In this document: positions 8,616-16,077 of the stretch, piece by piece
How the letters are laid out: every line of letters starts with the position of its first letter
How positions within the stretch are numbered: position 1 is the stretch's first letter
Source: Alistipes sp. CHKCI003
GTDB taxonomy: Bacteria; Bacteroidota; Bacteroidia; Bacteroidales; Rikenellaceae
Assembly (NCBI RefSeq): GCF_900021155.1
Contig: NZ_FCNT01000099.1
Location: 1-32,456, forward strand
DNA: 32,456 nucleotides
Direction of reading: 5' to 3'
Position numbers and translations under genes: made by a program
Notes under the pieces: generated by a model
The model's database searches: none
Told to the model about the DNA's origin: nothing
What the model saw: the letters and a program-made list of their open reading frames with translations, nothing else

Positions 8616-9111
8616 GCCGCGCCGTCGCCCGACATCGCCCGCAACCCGCGACCTGCGAATTCTTTACACGAAGGCCCCCCGAGCGGAGGTCCTTTATCTG
8701 TAAACATCTGTTCATCATCGTTTTAATTCCACAAGGAAGAGGGAGCATTCGGCTGCCTTCGGAGCATCTGCGGACGGAGCAAAAGGCGCAAAGAAAGAAA
8801 AAACGGAGGTTTATGACTTTCGGCGGCAAAAGGCAAATCGCAGACTGCGGAACAAGCCCGCGGAAAAGGCGGGTCCCGTCGCCGGAGGCTGCGGCCCGCA
8901 CCGCTCCGGAAGAGCCGGACCTCGAAAAGCGGACGAGCACCGCGAGTCGTCGCAGGGACACGGCCCGCACGGCTCCGAAGAGTCCGAACCCAGAGCGTCC
9001 GCTCCCCGTTCCACGCCGTCGCCCGAAGCTACCGCGGCAGTGAAAACGATAACGACAGCGGCACCGACAGCAATAACACCGCCCGGAAATCCGTACTCAT
9101 TTTACCATTCG
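8616..9111. other. gene-free region between trmB and the mannan locus
   Basis: No convincing gene is visible. An imperfect hairpin (8671-8680 with 8685-8694, followed by TTATCTG) may end the trmB transcript. From 8881 to 9000 there is a ~30-base imperfect direct duplication (8892 and 8961, both beginning CGGCCCGCAC). The base composition changes to AT-rich only near 9100. It marks the border between housekeeping genes and the PUL. Confidence 0.45.
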
Positions 9112-9174
9112 TGATACTATCTTAACCAATCGCCGCCGCGGACGAGGAAATCCGGAGACGGCGTTATATTTTTG
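9112..9174 (+). promoter_or_regulatory. promoter and possible operator of the GH28-GH26 gene
   Basis: TATTTTTG at 9167-9174 is a perfect -7 box, placing the transcript start near 9180 and giving a leader of ~40 bases. There is no TTTG at -33, which suggests dependence on an activator. TGATACTAT at 9112-9120, in the longer run TGATACTATCTTAAC, recurs upstream of SusC (29184-29192) at a comparable distance from the -7 box. Confidence 0.5.
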
Positions 9175-9219
9175 CATCGGCACTCGTTCGACGTATCACC
9201 CGAAATCCATACACACCCC

Positions 9220-11847
9220 ATGCTCAAACACTGTACAGCGCTTCTGACAACCCTCTGCACGCTTCTCTGCGCGCATGCCGCGGCTCCGGTCCGGAGCCGC
9301 ATCCTTCCCGGCACGACGGCCGCCACGGAAGCCGTCGTCTTCTGGGAGAAACCCGACGACTACGAACGGATGATCCGCTACGTCGTCCGCGTCGACGGAC
9401 GCACGGCCGGCACCACCGACCACGACAATCTGCGTCTGAGCGGTCTGAAGCCTTCGACCACCTACCGCGTGCGGGTCGATGCCGTCGACGCCTCCGGCAA
9501 GGAGTGGGCGGGCGAAACCCTCACGCTGCGGACCGCTCCCGCCCCCGAAATCTTCGACGTGCGCGACTTCGGTGCCCGCGGCGACGGTCGCACGCTCGAC
9601 ACCGAGGCGATTCAGCGGGCCATCGACGCCTGCACGCCCCACGGCGAAGTGCGCATTCCGGCCGGCGACTACCTCACCGGAGCGCTCTTTCTCTGCAAGA
9701 ACGACATCACCCTCCGCATCGAAGCGGGCGCCACGCTCCGCGCCGTCGACAACCTCGCCCACTTCCCGATGGTCGAGAACATCTACGAGGGTTGGGTCAA
9801 AGAGGTCTTCGCAAGCGTCGTGAACATCGGGCGTCTCCGCGGCGAGCGCTACCGCAACATCCGCATCACGGGCGGCGGCACGATCGACAATCAGGGCAGC
9901 CTCCTCGCCGTGCAGCAGACCGAGAACATCGGCCGCATGGCCCGCTCGCACGGACTGCCGATCATCCGCTGCGACGACGTGGCGATCGACGGCATCACCA
10001 TAGCCGACCCCTGCACGTGGAACGTCCATCCGCTGCTCTGCAACGGCGTAACCACCTACGGCTGCCGGCTGCTGTCGGCCGGATACGGACTGAGCAATGC
10101 CGACGGCTGGGACCCCGACTCGTCGGCCGACTGCTACCTGCTGGAGTCGGTGCTCGACGGTCAGGACGACAATGTCGCCGTCAAATCGGTGATCTACACC
10201 GACGAACACGGGCAGAGGATCGTCAAACCCTCGGAGAACATCTACGTCAGCCATTGCCGCTTCTTGCGCGGCGGCGGACTGGTCGTCGGTGCCGAAGTGC
10301 CGGCCGGCGTCCGCAACGTCCGTTTCACGGACTGCGTGGTCGAGCAGAGCGACCGCGGCTTCCACGTGTGCAGCCGTCCGTTCGGCACCGAGCCGGTCGA
10401 GAACATTCTCTTCCGCGACATCGAGGTGAAGCGCACGGGCTGCTGGGGCATCAACGTAACGAACTGGTATTGGGTGCAGAGCTACCGGCCCGACACCTAC
10501 CGGCCCGACGAACTGCTCGAAGTGAAGAACATCCGCTTCGAGAACATCCGCATCGCCCACGCCGACGGCAACCCCATACAGGTGCTCGGGACGCCCGAAC
10601 AACCGATGAAGGACATCGCGTTCAGAAACGTCTCGATCGGCGAAAGCCAGTACGACGTGCTGCTGCGCGACTGCCGCGGCGTGCGGTTCGAAAACGTGCA
10701 GGTCGGCGAACGCTACTGGATTCTCGACCGCGCCGAAGGGGTCGTGCGCGACTCGCTGACCTCCGAGCCCGAACCGATGCGCTACCCCTACCGCCTCGCC
10801 GATCCCGACGCCACCTACCGCACCAAGGCGCTCTATGCCAATCTGCACAAGATCGCCGCGAGCGGCCGGTTCCTCTTCGGCGCACAGGATGCCACGGCCT
10901 CGGGCTACGGCTGGTGCGACGACTCGGGCCGCAGCGACATCGAACGCATCTCGGGCAGGAAACCCGCCTTCTACAGCTTCGACTTCATGGACGTCGTCGG
11001 TCCCGACGGGCTGAAACCCGAAGCCGAGAAGATCCGGCGGCTCACGGCACAGGCTTTCTACGAAGGGGGCGTCGTCTCCTACTGCTGGCATCTGTTCAAC
11101 CCCGCGACGGGCGGCAGCTTCTACGACATGTCGGGCGACGCCGTGGCCAAGCTCCTGCCCGGCGGCGAACTCCACGAACGCTTCAAGGAGCTGCTCGGCC
11201 GCATAGCGGCCTACAACCGCACCCTCATCGGCAAGAACGGCGAGCAGATCCCCGTCATCTTCCGCCCGTGGCACGAGTTCGACGGCACGTGGTTCTGGTG
11301 GGGCCGCGACTGCTGCACCGCCGAACAGTTCAAGGAGCTCTACCGCTTCACGGTCGGCTATCTGCGCGACACGTGCGGCGTGAGGAACTTTCTCTACGCC
11401 TTCTCGCCCGACATCAACTTCACCACGGCGGAGGAGTACCTCCAGCGCTACCCGGGCGACGAGTGGGTCGACATCGTGGCCATGGACGACTACTGGCTCT
11501 ACCGTTTCGAGGAGAAAGACATCGAACACGCCCGCCTGCGTCTGAAGGTGATCTCCGACTACGCCGCCGCGACCGGCAAGGTAGCGGCTCTCTCCGAGAC
11601 GGGACAAGCCGGCATCGACGACCCCGAGTGGTTCACCGGCCGGCTGCTCGAATCCATCTACGGCGACCCCTCCCGCCCCATCCGGCTGGCCTACGTCGCC
11701 CTCTGGCGCAACAGCGTTACGGGGTTTTTCACCCCCTACAAAGGGCACCCCGCCACGGCGGACTTCCTGCGGTTTCTGGACGATCCGCGCGTCATCACGG
11801 CCAGCCCCTACGACTGGCTGGGCATGTACTACCACCTGACCGAGTAA
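9220..11847 (+). CDS. bimodular GH28-like / GH26 beta-mannanase, exported
   Basis: Predicted secreted enzyme of 875 residues with two catalytic-type modules. A signal peptide (MLKHCTALLTTLCTLLCAHA) starts at the ATG at 9220; a TTG further upstream overlaps the -7 box and is rejected. Residues ~22-108 form a fibronectin type III-like domain. Residues ~110-525 are a GH28-type right-handed beta-helix (FDVRDFGARGDG entry motif, NADGWD at ~293, QDDN at ~314). Residues ~533-875 are a GH26 mannanase barrel with the acid/base E686 in RPWHEFDGTWFWWG and the nucleophile E793 in LSETGQAG. The GH28 part has GGG where polygalacturonases have GHG, and no RIK motif. The usual GH26 role is endo- or exo-cleavage of beta-1,4-mannan. 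The gene is monocistronic, with its own promoter and a strong terminator, and faces the AraC gene tail to tail. Confidence 0.85.
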   Translation: MLKHCTALLTTLCTLLCAHAAAPVRSRILPGTTAATEAVVFWEKPDDYERMIRYVVRVDGRTAGTTDHDNLRLSGLKPSTTYRVRVDAVDASGKEWAGETLTLRTAPAPEIFDVRDFGARGDGRTLDTEAIQRAIDACTPHGEVRIPAGDYLTGALFLCKNDITLRIEAGATLRAVDNLAHFPMVENIYEGWVKEVFASVVNIGRLRGERYRNIRITGGGTIDNQGSLLAVQQTENIGRMARSHGLPIIRCDDVAIDGITIADPCTWNVHPLLCNGVTTYGCRLLSAGYGLSNADGWDPDSSADCYLLESVLDGQDDNVAVKSVIYTDEHGQRIVKPSENIYVSHCRFLRGGGLVVGAEVPAGVRNVRFTDCVVEQSDRGFHVCSRPFGTEPVENILFRDIEVKRTGCWGINVTNWYWVQSYRPDTYRPDELLEVKNIRFENIRIAHADGNPIQVLGTPEQPMKDIAFRNVSIGESQYDVLLRDCRGVRFENVQVGERYWILDRAEGVVRDSLTSEPEPMRYPYRLADPDATYRTKALYANLHKIAASGRFLFGAQDATASGYGWCDDSGRSDIERISGRKPAFYSFDFMDVVGPDGLKPEAEKIRRLTAQAFYEGGVVSYCWHLFNPATGGSFYDMSGDAVAKLLPGGELHERFKELLGRIAAYNRTLIGKNGEQIPVIFRPWHEFDGTWFWWGRDCCTAEQFKELYRFTVGYLRDTCGVRNFLYAFSPDINFTTAEEYLQRYPGDEWVDIVAMDDYWLYRFEEKDIEHARLRLKVISDYAAATGKVAALSETGQAGIDDPEWFTGRLLESIYGDPSRPIRLAYVALWRNSVTGFFTPYKGHPATADFLRFLDDPRVITASPYDWLGMYYHLTE

Positions 11848-11866
11848 CGACTCCGCATCCGGCGAC

Positions 11867-11907
11867 AAAGCGGGGAGGTCCCTTTTCGATCGGAACCTCC
11901 CCGCTTT
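11867..11907 (+). terminator. terminator of the GH28-GH26 gene
   Basis: A perfect 13-bp stem (11867-11879 with 11895-11907) has a 15-base loop, an A-run before and a T-run after. It lies 20 bases after the stop codon. Because it is flanked by A and T runs it may also work for leftward transcripts coming from the AraC gene. Confidence 0.8.
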
Positions 11908-12119
11908 TCATCCGCATCCGCCGCCTCTGCGGCACGAGCCGGGCCGCGACGCCTGCCGTACGGCCGTTCCGCCGCGGGACATGCAGCGGCACGTCGATCC
12001 GGCAGCCCGCACCGCCGGACGGGGCGGGACGTCGGCCGGCTTCGCAGAAACCGTCCGCATCGCCGCCGCCATCCGGTATCGGTGTCGGCACCCGGACAAG
12101 AGGGGCCCGAAGAGCTCCG

Positions 12120-13019
12120 TCAGACGATCACCTGTTTCTTGCGGTACATCTCGCGGAACTCGCGGGGCGTACACCCCTTTTTGCGGCGGAAAATGCGGTT
12201 GAAGTTCGACATGTTGTTGTAGCCGCATTCGTAGCAGATCTCGGCGATGGTCTTGCTCGTATCGACCAGCATGCGGGCCACCTTGCCGATGCGGATGTCG
12301 ATCAGATAGTCCGTGAAGCTCTTGCCCGTATGCTGGCTGAAGAAACGGCTGAAAGCCACATCGCTCATGTTGACCAGCTCGGCCATCTCGCGCAGGGTGA
12401 TGTCGCGGGCGAAGTTCTTTTGCAGATAGGCGTCCGCCAGCCGGATGCGGCGGCTCTGGCTGTTGTCGTCCACATGGGCGAAGGCGGTGCTCGCCAGCGG
12501 TCGGATCTCGCCCGAGACCGACAGTTCGTAGAGGAGCGAGAGAAAAGTGATTACCAGATAAAAGCCCTTCTGCTCGCAGGTCAGGGCATTGAGCAGGGGC
12601 CGCACCCGAAGGATCGTCGACAGAGGGAACACGACGCCCTTCGCACCCAGCCGGAGCATCCTGCTGATCGACAAGAACTGATTCTTGTCCAGCAGTTTAT
12701 CCGACAGCCAGTCGTCCGAGAACTGGATCGTGATCTCGCGGATGTCGTGCGAACGCAGGTTGTGGTTCTGCCAGCCGTGTTCGAGGTTGGCGTTCGCCAC
12801 GAGCACCAGCTCGTAGTCGCCGATCTCCTCGATCGAATCGCCCACGACACGCTGCGCGCCCGCGGCGTTCTCGATGTAGTTGATCTCGAATTCGCGGTGG
12901 GTGTGGATCGGATAGTTGAACTCGCTCTTCCTGCGCTCGATCACATAGATGCAGTCGCCCTCGGAAAGGGGCGTGATCTCATGCAGCACATTGCTCTTGA
13001 ATGCCGTCATCTCTCGCAT
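12120..13019 (-). CDS. AraC family transcriptional regulator
   Basis: One-component regulator of 299 residues. The N-terminal half is a cupin-like sensor region (HTHREFEINYIE at ~40, then ANANLEHGW), where AraC-type proteins bind a sugar ligand. The C-terminal ~100 residues are a double helix-turn-helix AraC domain (DITLREMAELVNMSDVAFSRFF, then SKTIAEICYECGYNNMSNFNRIFRRKKGCTP). It has no signal peptide and no histidine-kinase parts. It is the last gene of the minus-strand row, 137 bases after the GH5 gene and separated from it by a terminator-like hairpin. Its position suggests control of this mannan locus; that is inference. A second in-frame ATG (13010) would shorten it by three residues. 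Confidence 0.9.
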   Translation of the reverse strand: MREMTAFKSNVLHEITPLSEGDCIYVIERRKSEFNYPIHTHREFEINYIENAAGAQRVVGDSIEEIGDYELVLVANANLEHGWQNHNLRSHDIREITIQFSDDWLSDKLLDKNQFLSISRMLRLGAKGVVFPLSTILRVRPLLNALTCEQKGFYLVITFLSLLYELSVSGEIRPLASTAFAHVDDNSQSRRIRLADAYLQKNFARDITLREMAELVNMSDVAFSRFFSQHTGKSFTDYLIDIRIGKVARMLVDTSKTIAEICYECGYNNMSNFNRIFRRKKGCTPREFREMYRKKQVIV

Positions 13020-13044
13020 CGTTGATTGACCTTCCTAAATTAGA

Positions 13045-13052
13045 CAAAATTC
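13045..13052 (-). promoter_or_regulatory. possible -7 box of the AraC gene
   Basis: On the minus strand this reads GAATTTTG, one base off TAnnTTTG, 25 bases before the ATG at 13019. Together with the hairpin at 13102-13129 it suggests the regulator can be transcribed independently of the enzyme operon. Confidence 0.3.
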
Positions 13053-13101
13053 CGCATCCGCGCAACTATTTCCGCTATTTCGCCCGTGCCGGCACGATGA
13101 A

Positions 13102-13129
13102 GAGGCCCGCCTGCCCCGAAGCGGACCTC
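13102..13129 (-). terminator. terminator-like hairpin after the GH5 gene
   Basis: On the minus strand GAGGTCCGC pairs with GCGGGCCTC (9 bp with one G-U pair) around a 10-base loop, followed by TTC. The T-run is weak. It lies 28 bases after the GH5 stop and probably marks the end of the main PUL operon. Confidence 0.5.
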
Positions 13130-13156
13130 CCCGTCGTACAGCGCCCCGGCCGGTCG

Positions 13157-14431
13157 CTATTCGGCCAGCCGCTCCGCGTAACGCGCGATCACGCCGAGCG
13201 TCGATTCGTCGGCCGCGAAGACCGAGTTGAGCCCCTGCTGCTCCTGCGCCGGGTCGCCCGTATAGTCGTCACCCGCCTGCCAGTACTCGTGCGCCGGGCG
13301 GGCGAAACCGCCCCAGCCCCAGAAGTTGCAGCCCGCGAAGAGTCCCCCGTGCTGCCGGTTCTCGTCGATGCAGGAGAAGACGGCCTCGTAATAGCGGTCG
13401 CGGCAGGTCGTCGGCGACCCCGGCTCGAAGGCGAATCCGTCGCGCGGGAATCCGAACTCCTCCAGCACCACGGGCTTGCCGTAACGCTCCGCCACGGCCA
13501 GATGTTCGTCGATGTAGGCCCGTGTGTTGCCGATCGCCACGTCCAGACGTTCGGCGAGCGTCTCGGGCGTTACCCAACCCCAGTTGAGCGGCCAGACGTG
13601 GATGGTCATGTAATCGAAATTGGGGTCGGCATGCAGCCGCTCGAACAGCTCCAGATCGCCCTCGCATCCGGCCCGGCCCTCGCTGCCGGTCGAAACCAAG
13701 TGATTCGGATCGAGGCTTTTGACGAGCGCAGCCGCCTCCGACATCCAGCAGCGGAAAGCCTCCTTGTTCGCATCGCCGAAAGCGCGCGGTTCGTTGCCGA
13801 TCTGCCACGCCATGACGGTCGGATCGTCGGCATAGCGGCGGCCCGTGAGCGAATTCTCGCGCGTTACGATCCGGCGCAGATGGTCCGTAAAGATGAGCTG
13901 CGCCTCCCGGTTGCCGGCATACTGCCCCACATACTCGGTGAAGGCGTTCCAGCCGTCGACGGCCGGGATCGGCGCCTCGCCCGCTCCGGCCCATTCGAGG
14001 TACTGCGAGTAGCCGCCCGACCACTCCCACGAATTGTTGAAGTAGAGCACGGCGTGCATTCCCCGGCGCCCCATCTCGACGAGCAGGTAGTCGAGCCCTT
14101 CGAGGAGCGCGTCGTCGTAGACGCCCGGAGCCTTCTGGAGCGTGGGTTCGATGCGCGAAGGCACATTGTCGGGACCGTCGCCGCCCACCAGCACGCGCAG
14201 ATTGGTGATGCCGTGTTCCTTCAGGAAGTCGAGTTCGCGGTTCAGGCGCGCGCGGTCGCCGCCCGGTCCCTCCGAGCCGAGGATGGCTCCGTACCAAAAG
14301 TTGGCCCCCACGTAACGGTAGGGCTTGCCGCCGAGCAGGAACCGTCCGTCTTCGACGGTTACGAACTCCGCCTTCGGGGAGCACGATGCCGCAGCCAGTG
14401 CGGCGAAAAGCAGAATGAGAATCTTTTTCAT
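13157..14431 (-). CDS. GH5 family beta-mannanase lipoprotein (GH5_7-like)
   Basis: Predicted endo-beta-1,4-mannanase anchored as a lipoprotein (MKKILILLFAALAAASC, lipidated at C17) and probably displayed at the cell surface. Its 424 residues form one GH5 barrel: the acid/base E214 lies in WQIGNEPR and the nucleophile E325 in VVLEEFGFP, both in the positions expected for clan GH-A. The order of motifs, the FLLGGKPYRYVGANFWYG entry segment and the long FNNSWEWSGGYSQY loop are those of the mannanase subfamily GH5_7 as I know it. It is the last enzyme of the operon and lies 107 bases after the GH28 gene, in a gap filled by GC-rich hairpins. It complements the GH26 enzymes, which attack the same backbone. 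Confidence 0.85.
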   Translation of the reverse strand: MKKILILLFAALAAASCSPKAEFVTVEDGRFLLGGKPYRYVGANFWYGAILGSEGPGGDRARLNRELDFLKEHGITNLRVLVGGDGPDNVPSRIEPTLQKAPGVYDDALLEGLDYLLVEMGRRGMHAVLYFNNSWEWSGGYSQYLEWAGAGEAPIPAVDGWNAFTEYVGQYAGNREAQLIFTDHLRRIVTRENSLTGRRYADDPTVMAWQIGNEPRAFGDANKEAFRCWMSEAAALVKSLDPNHLVSTGSEGRAGCEGDLELFERLHADPNFDYMTIHVWPLNWGWVTPETLAERLDVAIGNTRAYIDEHLAVAERYGKPVVLEEFGFPRDGFAFEPGSPTTCRDRYYEAVFSCIDENRQHGGLFAGCNFWGWGGFARPAHEYWQAGDDYTGDPAQEQQGLNSVFAADESTLGVIARYAERLAE

Positions 14432-14453
14432 CGGATTTGTCGTTCGTTAGCCG

Positions 14454-14492
14454 GTCGGGCCGGGTCCGTCGTTTCGGCGGACCCCGGCCGAC
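14454..14492 (-). promoter_or_regulatory. intercistronic GC-rich hairpin, GH28-GH5 gap
   Basis: Arms 14454-14468 and 14478-14492 pair around a short loop (CGGACCC with GGGTCCG, extended by GGCC/GGCC-type pairs with one-base bulges). More self-complementary GC-rich sequence lies at 14494-14538. There is no T-run, so it is more likely an RNA-stability or partial attenuation element than a terminator. Confidence 0.4.
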
Positions 14493-14538
14493 AGCGGACC
14501 GCCGGCACCCGCCGAAGCGGCGCGGCGGCTCCGCCGGT

Positions 14539-16077
14539 CTATCGGCGTTTCATGTCGTTGCGCACCTTTGTGCATCCGTCGGCCACGAGAAGCCGTCCGG
14601 CCGGATCGGCCGGCGAAGGCTCGGCCAGCACCTCGGCGAGTGTCAGGCCGTGCACGCCGGCCGCTTCGACAGGTGCCGTGAAGTAGGATCTCCCGATCGG
14701 GCCCTCCCACCCGATCGTGCCGCCCGCAAAACGCACGTTGCGCACGTTTTCGAGGTAGACGACCGGCGTATCCGACGCGAAGAACTCCTTCTCCCCGACG
14801 ACCGTCGGACGGAAATCGAAATTGCCGCCCGCCACGGCGTCGAGCGCGCTCTGGCGCATCCGGAAGTCGAAGTTCGAGAAGACGATGTTCTCGACCGTGC
14901 ACTCCGGTGCGGCATAGACCGTTACGGAGTTCTCGCCGTCGCACGCGACGTTCGTGAATCGCACGTTGCGGATGGCTCCCGGCACGCTCTCGCGGCCGCG
15001 GATCGCCGTGATCTTGATCGGCTCGCCATGGCCCCACCAGTCGCCCGTATGCAGGCGCGTGCGGATGTTGACGTTCGTGAAATTGAGGTTCTCGACGCCC
15101 GCATAGTCGCGGATGCAGATGCCGATGCCGCAGTTCGAGTCGAAGATCGTGATGTTCGAGAAGTTGTAGTCCGACATGGGGTTCTGATCCCAGCCGCCGA
15201 TGCGGATGGCGCTCGAACGCGACCGCAGGATGCAGTTCGAAAGGTTGATGTTGCGCGACGGACGGGCGATCCGCTTGAACCCCGGATCGCCGAAGTGCCA
15301 GTCGTAGCCCGCGAGCACCACGGCGTCGTCGCCGCACGAGATGTAGCAGTCCGAGACATTCACGTTGCTCGACGAGATGATGTCCAACCCGTCGCTGTTG
15401 GGGATCAGAAGGTTGTTGTCGATCTTGAGGTTATGCACCTCCGCGCGGTCGCAGTGAACCAGCAGGAAACACCAGTAGGGCGAATCGATGCAGGTGAAGT
15501 CGCGCAGTTCGACGTTCGTGCAGTTCGAGAAGACGATCATCTGGTGGAAGCGCTCCTTCGGATGGAGCGGTCCGTCGCCGACGCCGCCGTCCGCGACCGC
15601 GCGCAGCCCCGCGCCCTGCCGCACATGATCCAGCGCAGGTCCGGCGATCACCTTGGCGCTGTCGGCATGCATGAACTCCATGCCCTGCCCGAAGACGACG
15701 CCCGGCCCCGTGATCGAGACCCGGTCGGCATCCTCCGTATAGAAGACGCCGGCCAGCTCGTCGTTGTGCTTCTGATACTGGGTCAGATCGGTCGTGGCCA
15801 CGAGCCGCGCCCCCTGCTCGAATCGGAACTCGACCCGCGAACGCAGGTTGAGCGTCCCGGTGAGGTAGTCGCCCTTCGGAACGAGCACCACGCCGCCGCC
15901 CTCCCCGGCACAACGGTCGATGGCCGCCTGCAGATGTTTCGTCGTGAGGCTCCGGCCGTCGCCGACCGCACCGAAGTCCCGCACGTCGTAGATGCCCGTG
16001 GGGCGGCCGCCGCAGCCTCCGCACAGCAGCACGGCGGCGAGCAGCCCTGCGAGGAGGCGGATTTTACGAGTTCTCAT
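14539..16077 (-). CDS. GH28-like glycosidase, probable lipoprotein
   Basis: Right-handed beta-helix protein of 512 residues from the polygalacturonase family GH28. The N terminus has a signal peptide ending LLCGGC; C22 is the likely lipid site, though the lipobox is imperfect. Recognisable parts are YDVRDFGAVGDG (~30), NSDGLD and CGDDAVVL, which supply the conserved aspartates, then SRSSAIRIGG where canonical enzymes have GHG. A TRLHTGDWWGHGEPI segment is shared with the GH28 at 29454. The ATG lies 14 bases inside the end of the GH31 gene, suggesting translational coupling. True substrate unknown: GH28 enzymes usually cut galacturonan, which does not fit a plain mannan. It may remove an uronic or other decoration. 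Confidence 0.8.
   Translation of the reverse strand: MRTRKIRLLAGLLAAVLLCGGCGGRPTGIYDVRDFGAVGDGRSLTTKHLQAAIDRCAGEGGGVVLVPKGDYLTGTLNLRSRVEFRFEQGARLVATTDLTQYQKHNDELAGVFYTEDADRVSITGPGVVFGQGMEFMHADSAKVIAGPALDHVRQGAGLRAVADGGVGDGPLHPKERFHQMIVFSNCTNVELRDFTCIDSPYWCFLLVHCDRAEVHNLKIDNNLLIPNSDGLDIISSSNVNVSDCYISCGDDAVVLAGYDWHFGDPGFKRIARPSRNINLSNCILRSRSSAIRIGGWDQNPMSDYNFSNITIFDSNCGIGICIRDYAGVENLNFTNVNIRTRLHTGDWWGHGEPIKITAIRGRESVPGAIRNVRFTNVACDGENSVTVYAAPECTVENIVFSNFDFRMRQSALDAVAGGNFDFRPTVVGEKEFFASDTPVVYLENVRNVRFAGGTIGWEGPIGRSYFTAPVEAAGVHGLTLAEVLAEPSPADPAGRLLVADGCTKVRNDMKRR

Noticed and set aside
8881..9000. CRISPR array
   Set aside because: Only two imperfect repeat units with no regular spacers and no cas genes nearby.
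8489..9043. 184-codon plus-strand frame after trmB
   Set aside because: It overlaps the end of trmB in another frame and turns into R/P/T-rich low-complexity sequence with no start context.
9172..9219. Upstream TTG start of the GH28-GH26 protein
   Set aside because: It overlaps the -7 box and would place 16 polar residues before an otherwise clean signal peptide.
9504..13025. 1173-codon plus-strand frame running through the GH28-GH26 gene into the AraC gene
   Set aside because: It overlaps two real genes in other frames and reads arginine/histidine-rich nonsense.
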